IMG/VR virus record: IMGVR_UViG_3300030117_007386
Location: 1-40,453 of that record
Length of the DNA: 40,453 nucleotides
Direction: 5' to 3' (one strand)
Source of the DNA: a virus
In this document: one piece after another, positions 20,432 to 28,972 of the stretch
Layout of the letters: every line of letters begins with the position of its first letter
Position numbering within the stretch: the stretch's first letter is position 1
The notes under the pieces: generated by a model
Databases searched by the model: none
Told to the model about the DNA's origin: nothing
Seen by the model: the letters and a program-made list of their open reading frames with translations, nothing else
Position numbers and translations under genes: made by a program

Positions 20432-20932
20432 TTACACTACAATTTCGTAGTTTTTATCTTTCCAGGCAGCAGAAAGCTTACCATAAATGTTTGCTGTGCC
20501 TTTAAGAGACGGCTGCGAATTCAAAACTCGAGACCTCCAAGACATAAACTTTTCCTCTGCCCAAGGCGCAGGAATATCGAACACGGTTTGCGCCGCTTCC
20601 TTTTCAGCCTCGTCAGGATCTTCTATTGGCAACTGATCCTCGTCGCCACGCAAAATTTCTTGTGGTGGAATCCAACCAACTCGCTGCTCATCAAACACCC
20701 AACCCATCGGCATCCAATCGTGAATCGATCGATGCTCAACAGCGCCGCTAATAAACTCGACTCCGTTCTTCGTCATCAATGTAGCAGTCCAAATAGGCGA
20801 GTCTTTTGAGTTAGCCAAAACACTTACCACCATGGCTTCCTCGTATTGGTGAATCAATGTTTTGCGAAACATCTGATCGCCGACATTAAGTCGTGGAATC
20901 GCTGTAAGTGTCGGATAGAATTTTTTACTCAT
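20432..20932 (-). CDS. 166-aa small virion-associated protein
   Basis: It starts MSKKFYPTLTAIPRLNVGDQ with an AGAGG site 5-6 bases before the ATG. The first half may be a small mixed alpha/beta domain (EEAMVVSVLANSKDSPIWTATLMTK), the middle is acidic (EDPDEAEKEAAQ), and the C-terminus KFMSWRSRVLNSQPSLKG may be helical and basic. It is sandwiched between the adaptor-like gene and the beta-propeller gene, with 9- and 12-base gaps, which suggests a neck or tail-completion role. I recognise no named family. Confidence 0.6.
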   Translation of the reverse strand: MSKKFYPTLTAIPRLNVGDQMFRKTLIHQYEEAMVVSVLANSKDSPIWTATLMTKNGVEFISGAVEHRSIHDWMPMGWVFDEQRVGWIPPQEILRGDEDQLPIEDPDEAEKEAAQTVFDIPAPWAEEKFMSWRSRVLNSQPSLKGTANIYGKLSAAWKDKNYEIVV

Positions 20933-20941
20933 AGATACCTC

Positions 20942-22939
20942 TTAGTCCTCAAGTGATGTTGATCCAAATGTACCGTAACGGTGCCTCCCAGGATAACCCA
21001 AAAGTGGAGTTGGTTCGACAATTCCGCCAGGATTCGCGTAACGTTGGCGGAAAACACGGACTAAATCTTGGTACCGGTTCAAGTGTGCTTGGGCACTTAC
21101 TTGGTCATTACCGTCAGCTAAACTAACGTAGTACAACGCCAATTCGATCAGAGTTGGAATCGCTTCAGGGTGAATTGGTGCCGTATCCGCGTCGTCTCTA
21201 AACTCCCGAGGCAAACGATTGACTCGAAAATCGAGTTCATATCGAGCATCTTGATGCGGAAAAACTTTCCACGCATAGTATCCCGTGCTGTGCTTTAACT
21301 GCCTGTGATAGTCATACAGTTCCTTTCCAGTCCACACAATGCGGGCTGCAGTAGAATCCGACGAAAGACGCACACTAACCGCGTCAGGAATCGGTACAGA
21401 CGACACAGTTTCTAATTCTGTCGGATGATCAAAGGTAGGCTCAACCTCGCACAACAAATGGAATCGTGTGTTGGTTTCAATATCATTGATGTTACCTACG
21501 TCACGCATATTCGCAGACAGTTGAGCAACATAATATCGAATCCGCATACCACTCCGACCAAATCGCTGGTGAGCAGGATCACCAAAACCCTGCATGGCAT
21601 CAATGTTCGTCGCAGAAATGACTAATGCTGAAGGGTCTGTCGTTTCCTTTCGCTGAACATAAATTGCAACTGGTGATGGAGCGCTCTCAAAAACGGGATC
21701 GTGAATACCTGAAAATTGATTCTCTCCTGTTACCACCGTCCCTTTTTTGTATGCCCAAGTCAAACCATAGGTACTGTCTTGCTCTGTGTCACCACCAGGC
21801 GTAACGAGGGGCGACTGCTGCCACTCTTCATCTTTTCTGCCCCAAACATATGTGTAACAAATAGCCCAAGTACCACGACGCAAACCTAAATTTTCGGTCC
21901 ACTTATACTCATTTGCTAGCGGAGGGGCCTCATACCCAGGTAAGAAAGTGTGTTTGCCGTACACAACGCCAGGTGTCATTGAAGCTAATTTGTTTACTGC
22001 CTCATCAACTTTTGCGTCTTCAGTCGAGTTATTTTTTGTCGCATTTGCCGCAGACGTGGAGTTCTGGCTTGCTTGATAATCTGATCCCTTCGACTCATTT
22101 TCATTAACCGGATTAGTGTAACCTATGAGTACGATATCTGGGTTCGCGTTCGTTGTTCCCGTTATCTCTGGTGGCTGCTGCACAGCACCCTGATCCTGAA
22201 TAAAGTCAACCTCGAGAACCTTCGGTGGTTCAGTTGGCGCCTTCATTTGAAAGTGACGTCCTCTCCAACACCTAAATGGTCGACCTTTGGAGTTGCCTTC
22301 GAAATCAAGCATGTCTTGACGACTTGCACCACCAGTGTCAATCTTCCACACTTGCTGGCGTGTTCCGTCAAAAATACGGGCAGGCTCAAGAACCTCCATG
22401 ACATCGTCGGAAAAGAATAGTTCCGGCTGGTGGATTCTAAAGTGTAGTCGACCGCCGCTGGCGTCAGAGTTGGGAATCAACTTCACGTAAGGCCGATCTA
22501 TCGTAACGTAATAATTAACTGTACCTTGAACCGTACTCTTGAACCACTCAAGACACTGACGACGGTGAATTCTACCGTTCTCGTCAGTAATCTCAATGTG
22601 CATAATTGCGTCCCATTCACCGGTAATCACAGGAAGCCAAGAGGTTAAACTTGAACCGGAACCGATTGAGGTGCCCGCACTGTCCGTAAACTGAAGTAGT
22701 CGTTTGTCGTTGTCGCCTGAAACAACCCGAGCATCGACCGCTGTATCACCACTCAAAACATCTGGGTGCAGAACAATATGCTCTTCATCAGGAACGAGGG
22801 CTTGTGGAACGTCGCTCGCCATTCGGCGCAAGGCAACATTCAATGCGTCTTTGATTTTAGCGTCTGCTGCGGTCCCTGACGAATCCCATGATCGCATCGC
22901 ATAAAGTTGTTTACGGAGCATAGCGAGAGCAATATTCAC
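20942..22939 (-). CDS. Head-tail adaptor-like protein (large)
   Basis: The ends of this 665-residue protein look like a podovirus head-tail adaptor. The N-terminal helices include AKIKDALNVALRRMASDVPQAL and then VPDEEHIVL, and the C-terminus has HPEAIPTLIELALYYVSLAD and QAHLNRYQDLVRVFRQRY, which match the helix pairs expected of a tail tubular A (T7 gp11-like) protein. Between them lies about 450 residues of beta-rich sequence, much more than the about 200-residue T7 protein, implying a large insertion or fused domain. The role would be to join the portal to the tail tube. The start is GTG (GTGAATATTGCT) because a GGAGGT site ends 3-4 bases before it and the later ATG at 22921 has none. The assignment is inferred from pattern and position. 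Confidence 0.55.
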   Translation of the reverse strand: MNIALAMLRKQLYAMRSWDSSGTAADAKIKDALNVALRRMASDVPQALVPDEEHIVLHPDVLSGDTAVDARVVSGDNDKRLLQFTDSAGTSIGSGSSLTSWLPVITGEWDAIMHIEITDENGRIHRRQCLEWFKSTVQGTVNYYVTIDRPYVKLIPNSDASGGRLHFRIHQPELFFSDDVMEVLEPARIFDGTRQQVWKIDTGGASRQDMLDFEGNSKGRPFRCWRGRHFQMKAPTEPPKVLEVDFIQDQGAVQQPPEITGTTNANPDIVLIGYTNPVNENESKGSDYQASQNSTSAANATKNNSTEDAKVDEAVNKLASMTPGVVYGKHTFLPGYEAPPLANEYKWTENLGLRRGTWAICYTYVWGRKDEEWQQSPLVTPGGDTEQDSTYGLTWAYKKGTVVTGENQFSGIHDPVFESAPSPVAIYVQRKETTDPSALVISATNIDAMQGFGDPAHQRFGRSGMRIRYYVAQLSANMRDVGNINDIETNTRFHLLCEVEPTFDHPTELETVSSVPIPDAVSVRLSSDSTAARIVWTGKELYDYHRQLKHSTGYYAWKVFPHQDARYELDFRVNRLPREFRDDADTAPIHPEAIPTLIELALYYVSLADGNDQVSAQAHLNRYQDLVRVFRQRYANPGGIVEPTPLLGYPGRHRYGTFGSTSLED

Positions 22940-22954
22940 AAGACCTCCAAAATA

Positions 22955-22984
22955 AGGGGGCGAGGCCCGAAAGCCACGCCCCCT
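22955..22984 (-). terminator. Intrinsic terminator between decoration-like and adaptor genes
   Basis: AGGGGGCG at 22955-22962 pairs with CGCCCCCT at 22977-22984, with an inner GGC/GCC pair and a short loop. Read leftwards the hairpin is followed by TTATTTT, giving a plausible Rho-independent terminator. It lies after the decoration-like gene stop (23003) and just before the GTG start of the adaptor gene, so it may give high capsid and decoration mRNA and reduced read-through into tail genes. Confidence 0.8.
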
Positions 22985-23002
22985 AAGTGTATCACGATTA
23001 AA

Positions 23003-23539
23003 TCAAACGCGAATGTACGCAGAAATCAGATTTCCTGCGCTACCACCACCAGCATCGAGGCCATATCCGATGACGAGGTGTTCCTCGCCAGCAGCAAAGA
23101 CATCAACACCCGCTGACTGGTCATCACCAGACGCCGCAGTAACAAGGGTTGCACCCTTAAAGTCAGTGCCCGTATCGCCAGCCATGACTTCGCAGACACC
23201 TTCCTTCACGATCCAACCGTACTTCTCTGCCCCGATTGTGTGCTGAGCCACACCAAGAGTCGCAACTGCGGCTGCTTGATTTGTGTTAGCAACACCATCG
23301 AATGGTCCCGCAGGTGTCGTCGAAGAATCACGTACAATGACATTACCAGCAGAAAACTCTGTGCCGTCATTGTAAATGAAAATCCAAGTACGATCGCCGC
23401 TGTGAGTCGAATCAGCCGCTGCGACTTCATCGGCAGGTTGAATACGAGTAGTGCCCAATGGGTACTGCTCATCATCATAAACCGTTGAATAAGCTGAGCC
23501 GCCGAGTGCTTGGTCCTGAAAAGAATTTCCAAGTGACAT
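23003..23539 (-). CDS. Decoration-like small head protein
   Basis: The correct start is the ATG at 23539 (MSLGNSFQDQ, 178 residues): AAGGAGGT, a near-perfect ribosome site, sits 5 bases before it, whereas the longer frame overlaps the capsid gene. The protein is acidic and beta-rich. The central stretch LGVAQHTIGAEKYGWIVKEG, then AGDTGTDFKGATLV, resembles small capsid decoration or head-stabilising proteins that bind the outside of HK97-type capsids. It lies 11 bases after the major capsid gene and before the terminator, so it is very likely co-expressed with capsid at high level. The role is inferred from fold style and position. Confidence 0.7.
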   Translation of the reverse strand: MSLGNSFQDQALGGSAYSTVYDDEQYPLGTTRIQPADEVAAADSTHSGDRTWIFIYNDGTEFSAGNVIVRDSSTTPAGPFDGVANTNQAAAVATLGVAQHTIGAEKYGWIVKEGVCEVMAGDTGTDFKGATLVTAASGDDQSAGVDVFAAGEEHLVIGYGLDAGGGSAGNLISAYIRV

Positions 23540-23550
23540 AGTGTACCTCC

Positions 23551-24594
23551 TTAAATCGCGCCGCCGGAAACACAACCTTGAGCCGGAAGCTTAGTGCAGA
23601 TCATGTTGCCTTGCATTGCAAAGATAGCGGTTACCACGTCCTGATCGCCAACCCGCTCCTTGAACTCCGATACATTCGGGGCTTCAAGCATTGGGAACTC
23701 GATGTAGTCCGTGTTGAGCATGTAAGTAACACCGTCTGCTGCGACACCAGTGAAGTTGGAGCGATCCAAATCAATGGACGAAGTAACAGAAGCAAGACCA
23801 AGGCTAAGGCCAAGGGTGTTGCTCTTGTCAATCTTGTCGTCGACGAGAGTTACGCGAACGTTTTCACTTCGAGCGTCTTCGAAGTTAGTGTAAGTGTCAT
23901 CATCCATGAAAATCATGTCTGGACCCTTACCGATACCACCAGCATAGTGAGCACACTGACGATAAGTCTTACGAAGCTGACTCATACCATCAGCGGTGAA
24001 AGACGAAATGTCGTTGTACTGGTTGAAGTGGAAGTAACTTGTGCTTGTTGTCACGTTTTGTACAGCAACAGAACGAGAAGTACTGAATCCGAGAAGACCA
24101 TTAGTCACGCCGGTTCCGATACCTGAGTTAAACTGACCGTTAAGAGTCAGGAAACCCTGAAGTTCTGAAGTGTTAAACGCAAGACCACGACTCGCACCTG
24201 TAAGCAGGTATTTGTTGAGGTCAGCTTTTGCAGCTTCCATAGCGGTTTGCGGGTACTCTTCAATCAGACGAATGATCGCCAGCTTGCCAGAGTTCTGAGC
24301 AAGTTCACGCTTAGGAATGTTAATCGCCATAACCAGACGATGAGGCTCAACCTCAAACTTCCGAATTTGTTGACGACGGGTCATGTTCAGCAGTTCGTCA
24401 CCGACGTAGACACCAACACCGCGAGCAGGAGCGCCACCAGAAAAGGAACGTTCAATCTTAGTTCCGCCTTCCATAGGCATGCGTGCTTTCGAGTTAAGTG
24501 CCTCGAACAGTTCATTACTGCGAACAAACGAGTTTACCAGAGGCCCACGGAGATCCGCGAACGTAGTATTCAGTAGTTCAGTACTGATAGTCAT
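23551..24594 (-). CDS. Major capsid protein (HK97-like)
   Basis: This 347-residue protein has the layout of an HK97-fold capsid protein of phages. An N-terminal stretch with MEGGTKIERSFSGG is followed by DELLNMTRRQQIRKFEVEPH, long helical regions (ELAQNSGKLAIIRLIEEYPQ) and a C-terminal domain ending YIEFPMLEAPNVSEF, EFKERVGDQDVVTAIFAMQG and KLPAQG. The size fits capsid proteins (about 300-400 residues). It starts at ATG 24594 with a weak GAG-type site. It heads the minus block, is divergent from the large terminase, and is followed by a decoration-like gene, as in many podoviruses. A sigma70-like promoter candidate lies upstream. The call is good, with sub-family unknown. Confidence 0.85.
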   Translation of the reverse strand: MTISTELLNTTFADLRGPLVNSFVRSNELFEALNSKARMPMEGGTKIERSFSGGAPARGVGVYVGDELLNMTRRQQIRKFEVEPHRLVMAINIPKRELAQNSGKLAIIRLIEEYPQTAMEAAKADLNKYLLTGASRGLAFNTSELQGFLTLNGQFNSGIGTGVTNGLLGFSTSRSVAVQNVTTSTSYFHFNQYNDISSFTADGMSQLRKTYRQCAHYAGGIGKGPDMIFMDDDTYTNFEDARSENVRVTLVDDKIDKSNTLGLSLGLASVTSSIDLDRSNFTGVAADGVTYMLNTDYIEFPMLEAPNVSEFKERVGDQDVVTAIFAMQGNMICTKLPAQGCVSGGAI

Positions 24595-24682
24595 TTTGTT
24601 CTCACATAAAGTGTTACAGGATTTTAAACGAGTTTCACGCCTGCCTGTTGCGTTATGCTGGACCTAAAGGCTACCCAACCGC

Positions 24683-24710
24683 GTTATAGGTGCGTGATTA
24701 AGGTTTACAA
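24683..24710 (-). promoter_or_regulatory. Sigma70-like promoter candidate for capsid block
   Basis: Reading leftwards there is a -35-like TTGTAA (24705-24710, reverse of TTACAA), a 16-bp spacer and a -10-like TATAAC (24683-24688, reverse of GTTATA). It is about 90 bases before the capsid ATG. Match to consensus is 4/6 and 5/6. No equally good rightward promoter for the terminase was found. Confidence 0.45.
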
Positions 24711-24721
24711 TACTTGCGCAA

Positions 24722-24737
24722 AAAGTGCAAACACTTT
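24722..24737. promoter_or_regulatory. Dyad AAAGTG-CAAA-CACTTT, possible operator
   Basis: A perfect 6-bp dyad with a 4-base centre lies in the divergent region just upstream of the leftward -35 candidate. Its arms AAAGTG and CACTTT occur again around the repeat array at 39941-39965. One copy of GTGTTAC, the reverse complement of GTAACAC, lies at 24611-24617 in the same intergenic region. Confidence 0.5.
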
Positions 24738-24771
24738 CATACAAAAACCCTATACATGATAAAGTTTATTT

Positions 24772-26421
24772 ATGGCTAATGCGCAACAAAAAGAAACAGA
24801 ACAAATTGGCGGTGCTGAATTTGCTGATGCTCCAGGGTTGCATCAGGGCAAAATTAGAGCGCTTTTTGCTACGCCCGATGCGTTTGTCTCAATGTGTCAG
24901 ATTGTCCGCGAGGACGAGTCTACAGGTTACATGGAGCCTACGCATACGCAAAAGAAACTACTAAAAGCCTACGATGAAAACAGATGGCTGATGGTAAACA
25001 AATTTCGTCAAGCAAAGATTACAACTGTGTCAGTCATGCTGCTACTGCGAGACTGTATGTATCTCAGCGGCGTCAAGGGATTGCTTATTGCAGAACGTCA
25101 AGACACGGCAGAAGATATCTTTGAACGGATATTATTTGCGTACAACAGGCTTCCAGCCGACGTGCGCATGCCACTTGCTCCAGGTCGAAAGGCAGGCGCA
25201 ACACAAATGCAGTTCATTCATGGCGGAGGAATCAAAGTTCTTACGGCTGGGGGGCGGTCGCCTGCAATCGGGCGCTCAATCGATCGACTTGTCATAACAG
25301 AGTTTGGTGAAGCGCAGTGGCAGCGCAAAGCGGCGATCAATATATTCCCCACAGTAAACAAACGTCCGAATGCAAAAGTGATTCTTGAGTCTACGCCAGG
25401 TCGAGCAGGCTCACACCACGAGCAAATGTGGCGCTCAGCATTGGAGGGTACAAGTAGATTTACGCCACTGTTCTTGGAATGGTGGGAAGACGATAGCTGT
25501 CGTGAACTTGTTGACGACTTTGAGCCAACAGTTTCTGAAATAGAGTATATGAAGCGACACTCAGGCATGAGTAAGTACAACCTGGCGTTTCGTCGACGAG
25601 GTCTAAACACAGAGTTTGTAGGCGACTCAAGACTGTTTTCCTGCAAGTACCCGTCTGACCCGTACGATGGGTGGCTTGGAACCACGAATCCAGTCATGCC
25701 TGCCGAAGTTCTCAAGCCTTGGCTGGCCAAAGCAAAAGCCGATCCCGATTTAATGCCCTCTGGTTGTCATGAGTTTGACGGGCCTATGCCAGGGCGGAAG
25801 TACCTAATTACTGCCGACCCCGCAGGTTTTGGAAGCACAGGCGATAAATCTGCTTTGACTGTGTGGGACGCACAAGATTGGAAAGAGGTCGCATTTTGGG
25901 AAGACCGAGAAACACCTGACCGATTCGCGCAAAGACTCAAACAGATTCAACACCACTACAATCAAGCGTTGCTTGCGGTCGAATCAAACGCGACAGCATG
26001 CATTGCGATACTTAAAGATCAGGGAACCAGGAATCTTTTGTGGACTGACCGGAATCACCCTGGATGGTACGCCACACAGAAACGCGTTCAAGAATCTGAA
26101 GCCCGACTTGTACAAATGCTCCGTCAAGGTGACATCGAGATTCGCAGTAGAGGCACTTTGCATCAACTGTTAAACTACGACGGATCAAAAAAGAAACGCG
26201 TCAGGGGAGAAGATGGGATACTCCATCACTTCGATAGGGCAAGAACTGCTGTAATGGCGGCAGATATTTTGTCTCGTAGGTCATTTAATACTGTACAAAG
26301 ACACTCAGAATCCACACATATTGCCGGACAAGTTACAATTAGGCAGCTTGACGAGCATAAACGACAAAAACGGCAGGGTGCAACCTCTCCGTTTACACCC
26401 GCATCAAGAACTTGGAGTTAA
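24772..26421 (+). CDS. terL: Terminase large subunit (ATPase-nuclease)
   Basis: This 549-residue protein is the DNA-packaging motor. Residues 77-85 (KFRQAKITT) form a divergent Walker A of the K-x-RQ-x-G/K-I-T/S-T class, in which the nucleotide-binding Lys may sit upstream of the usual P-loop. DRLVITEFGEA at 171-181 is the Walker B region with Glu, and LESTPG at 205-210 is the coupling motif. The C-terminal half has the RNase-H-like nuclease pattern: YLITADPAG with Asp 349, VESN with Glu 404, and an Asp at 488 or 498 in FDRARTAVMAADIL. It is first in the plus block. No strong Shine-Dalgarno precedes the ATG (GATAAAG at best). The call is confident; a non-canonical P-loop is the oddity. Confidence 0.92.
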   Translation: MANAQQKETEQIGGAEFADAPGLHQGKIRALFATPDAFVSMCQIVREDESTGYMEPTHTQKKLLKAYDENRWLMVNKFRQAKITTVSVMLLLRDCMYLSGVKGLLIAERQDTAEDIFERILFAYNRLPADVRMPLAPGRKAGATQMQFIHGGGIKVLTAGGRSPAIGRSIDRLVITEFGEAQWQRKAAINIFPTVNKRPNAKVILESTPGRAGSHHEQMWRSALEGTSRFTPLFLEWWEDDSCRELVDDFEPTVSEIEYMKRHSGMSKYNLAFRRRGLNTEFVGDSRLFSCKYPSDPYDGWLGTTNPVMPAEVLKPWLAKAKADPDLMPSGCHEFDGPMPGRKYLITADPAGFGSTGDKSALTVWDAQDWKEVAFWEDRETPDRFAQRLKQIQHHYNQALLAVESNATACIAILKDQGTRNLLWTDRNHPGWYATQKRVQESEARLVQMLRQGDIEIRSRGTLHQLLNYDGSKKKRVRGEDGILHHFDRARTAVMAADILSRRSFNTVQRHSESTHIAGQVTIRQLDEHKRQKRQGATSPFTPASRTWS

Positions 26422-26423
26422 AA

Positions 26424-26663
26424 ATGGCTGGAACGAATAAAAAGAAATCCTCTCGCGCACAACAAGAAGACTACACGCCCGTGTCTGAAGGTACGAAAAA
26501 GGACAGCGGCAAAAGTACCTTTGTCCCAAACGGAAAGTTGCCGGATGACGCATCTGTTATGGATAAGGCAAAGGCTGCGGCAAAGGAAGCTGACGAAGAG
26601 GCCGTCAAAGAGAAATCTGCACTACTAAAGGCCTTGGAAAAAAAAGAACAGTCGGGCAGCTAA
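26424..26663 (+). CDS. 79-aa charged small protein
   Basis: The start is the ATG at 26424 (MAGTNKKKSSRAQQ) because GGAG lies 7 bases upstream, inside the terminase gene's last codons, and the stop of terminase ends 2 bases before. A longer frame from inside the terminase is less likely. It is strongly charged, with an Asp/Ser/Lys-rich N-terminus and a Lys/Glu/Ala helix near the end (KAKAAAKEADEEAVKEKSAL). It lies between terminase and portal. It could be an accessory packaging protein, but no family is recognised. Confidence 0.65.
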   Translation: MAGTNKKKSSRAQQEDYTPVSEGTKKDSGKSTFVPNGKLPDDASVMDKAKAAAKEADEEAVKEKSALLKALEKKEQSGS

Positions 26664-26691
26664 AGATTAGTAACGAGCCAAAGGTTTAGGT

Positions 26692-28479
26692 ATGTCATCG
26701 CAACTATCAAAATTAATCGACCGACATTTAGATTTTTATAAACGGTCAGAGAAAACACAGTTTGATAAAGCGCGTAGGTTTTATCGGGGTGATTTTTTTA
26801 GTAGTTCCGACAGTGACTTGCATTCCTCGAGAATGGATTCATACCTTTGCTCGAAAAATATGATCTATGCAATCGCAGATACAGCGGTAAGTGCCCTACT
26901 CGGACCCAACCCAAATGTAGCTGCTGTTGCAAAAACGCCTAAATCTCAAGACGCCTCATCATCCGTAACAGGATTACTTGAGTACATTTTCCGTACAAAC
27001 AAGTTTCGACGTAAAGCATCTACAGCGCTGATCGATGCAGTGCTTTGCAAGCGAGGTATCTTCAAGACCGGGTGGGACGCAGAGCGAGACATGCCGATTG
27101 TTCGCGCAGTCAATCCGTCAACTTTGTTCTTTGACCTTACCGCGCGTGATCCAGACGACATTCGTTACTGGATTGAAGCTACTGTTATTTCCTTTGAGGA
27201 ATTTAAGGATCGTGTTCGATCGGGCCTGTATAAACCTGATCTTGTTGGTGACGTCGAGCCTGACAGATTCCCTAAGTGGTTAATGGATCGCAACCAACAA
27301 AGCGATACCCAACAAGTACGTGATGCGTTTCAATGGGTAACAATCTACGAATACTATGACCGCGAACGCGGACTTATTCAGCACTACGTAAAGCAAGCCG
27401 ATGCCGTCGTGTTTGAAGACAAGATTGATTACATTCCGTACTCAATGTTTAGCCTGAATCAATCGGGCATCGACTGTCTTGGCCTGAGTGAAGTACAGCT
27501 TGTACTAAAACAACAAGAGACGATTAACGACTTGCTCACGCATATGAAGCAAATCACTTATCTACAAATACCGAGAGTCCTGTATGATTCTGGTCGTATT
27601 ACAGAAGAGGATTTGAACAAAGCAGTAGAAGCAAGCGTAGGTTCATTTGTCGGAATCAATCCATCAAACAGTGAAGCGTTACGAACATTAGCCACGCTGT
27701 TCTATGAAATGCCTCAACCTCAAAACCCCGCAGGCGTTCAGGAATTTGTTGCCCGCCAGGAAGACGATGCTGCTTTTATTTCAGCACTTGCTGAAGCCGC
27801 CCGAGGACAGGTTGTGGGTGCTCGAACCGCCACGGAAATGGCGATCATCGACGCACAAATGCGTACACGACTTGCAACACGAGAAGGCCACCTTAACGAC
27901 GCAATCGAAGACGTCGCGAGAAAAGCGTTTTATCTCAGCAAGAAATATATGCGCGAGCCTCGTCTCATTCGTATTGCGGGTGATCGTCGCTGGGCGCAGT
28001 TGGCGCACAAAGATTTAAGAGACATTCAAATGGATTTTGAAATGGTGTCGTACAACCCCATTAGAAAGAATCCAAGCGTTATGATCGAAAGCCTCTTGCA
28101 ATTGATACCATTCCTTGCAGAAAACCCAAACGTCGACATTCGAAAGCTTACCGAGGAAGTTATTTCGGGTATGGGTTTGTCCCGACGAATCATTATTCCA
28201 CAAGCCGAATTAGAGGCCATGGAACAAGAAATGATGGCGCAACAGGGTGCTATGGCTCAAGCCGAAGCCCAAGCAAGCTTAGGTGGCGCTGCAGGCGGCG
28301 AAGCTTACATACAACAGCAACAGATTGCTCAAATACAACAAATGGTTTCACAACTTCCACCAGAGCAAGCGCAACAAGTGCGGGCTGCTGTAGCCAAACA
28401 AGCGGGCTTTGATTTGCCTGCGGCTGACGAAGCTTTAGCTGCTGGTGGTGGAGCGCCAATACGAGAGGGTGAGGCCTAA
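26692..28479 (+). CDS. Portal protein
   Basis: This 595-residue protein has the pattern of a phage portal. The N-terminal helix region KLIDRHLDFYKRSEKTQFD is followed by DSYLCSKNMIYAIADTAVSA, then MPIVRAVNPSTLFFD and a beta-rich wing. The stem/crown part includes QLVLKQQETINDLLTHMKQI and TATEMAIIDAQMRTRL. The C-terminal about 80 residues are Gln, Ala and Met-rich (IQQQQIAQIQQMVSQ), typical of the portal's terminal segment. It is the dodecameric ring through which DNA enters and leaves. It is located after terminase, and its stop overlaps the next start by one base (TAATG). Confidence 0.85.
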   Translation: MSSQLSKLIDRHLDFYKRSEKTQFDKARRFYRGDFFSSSDSDLHSSRMDSYLCSKNMIYAIADTAVSALLGPNPNVAAVAKTPKSQDASSSVTGLLEYIFRTNKFRRKASTALIDAVLCKRGIFKTGWDAERDMPIVRAVNPSTLFFDLTARDPDDIRYWIEATVISFEEFKDRVRSGLYKPDLVGDVEPDRFPKWLMDRNQQSDTQQVRDAFQWVTIYEYYDRERGLIQHYVKQADAVVFEDKIDYIPYSMFSLNQSGIDCLGLSEVQLVLKQQETINDLLTHMKQITYLQIPRVLYDSGRITEEDLNKAVEASVGSFVGINPSNSEALRTLATLFYEMPQPQNPAGVQEFVARQEDDAAFISALAEAARGQVVGARTATEMAIIDAQMRTRLATREGHLNDAIEDVARKAFYLSKKYMREPRLIRIAGDRRWAQLAHKDLRDIQMDFEMVSYNPIRKNPSVMIESLLQLIPFLAENPNVDIRKLTEEVISGMGLSRRIIIPQAELEAMEQEMMAQQGAMAQAEAQASLGGAAGGEAYIQQQQIAQIQQMVSQLPPEQAQQVRAAVAKQAGFDLPAADEALAAGGGAPIREGEA

Positions 28480-28787
28480 TGGCTCTTTCAAAACGAGACA
28501 AAATCCGTAAGGCAAGCTTACTCAAGAAACACAATCTCGAAGGCGTCAACAAACCTAAACGGACACCCAATCACCCAAAGAAAAGCCACATTGTGCTGGC
28601 TCAAGAGGGTAGTCAACTTAAGTTAATTCGATTTGGTGAACAGGGCGCAAGCACCGCAGGTAAACCTAAAAAGGGTGAGTCTGATCGCATGAAGAAAAAA
28701 CGGAAAAGCTTTAAATCGCGTCACCGCAAAAACATCGCGAAAGGTAAGCTGAGTGCGGCTTATTGGGCAGATAAGGTAAAATGGTAA
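28479..28787 (+). CDS. Small basic protein A (102 aa)
   Basis: The protein is very Lys/Arg-rich with the ordered stretch KSHIVLAQEGSQLKLIRFGE, then a Lys-rich arm (SDRMKKKRKSFKSRHRKNIA) and the end KLSAAYWADKVKW. I recall this combination from small proteins in marine phages and some larger viruses; the family name is not certain. The charge suggests DNA or RNA binding, but function is unknown. It starts one base inside the portal stop (TAATG) and is the first of three similar-sized basic genes. The portal link suggests a role in the head or packaging machinery. Confidence 0.75.
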   Translation: MALSKRDKIRKASLLKKHNLEGVNKPKRTPNHPKKSHIVLAQEGSQLKLIRFGEQGASTAGKPKKGESDRMKKKRKSFKSRHRKNIAKGKLSAAYWADKVKW

Positions 28788-28972
28788 TGAAAAAGAAATC
28801 AAAAAGCACAGTTAATAAAGCAGGCAACTACACAAAGCCAGGTATGCGTAAGGGCATGTTTGAGCGCATTAAGGCTAGTGGCAAAGGCGGCAAACCAGGC
28901 CAGTGGTCTGCACGTAAGGCTCAGATGCTTGCTAAGCGATACAAAGCAAAAGGTGGGGGTTACAAAAACTAA
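28787..28972 (+). CDS. Small basic protein B (61 aa)
   Basis: It starts MKKKSKSTVNKAGNYTKPGM and has the motif GKGGKPGQWSARKAQMLAKR followed by a Lys/Gly-rich end. The ATG at 28787 overlaps the previous stop by one base (TAATG); an ATG at 28781, two codons earlier, has a nearer AAGG and cannot be excluded. The sequence resembles, from memory, one half of a small viral protein that occurs fused to the partner encoded next. The role is unknown, perhaps nucleic-acid binding. Confidence 0.7.
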   Translation: MKKKSKSTVNKAGNYTKPGMRKGMFERIKASGKGGKPGQWSARKAQMLAKRYKAKGGGYKN

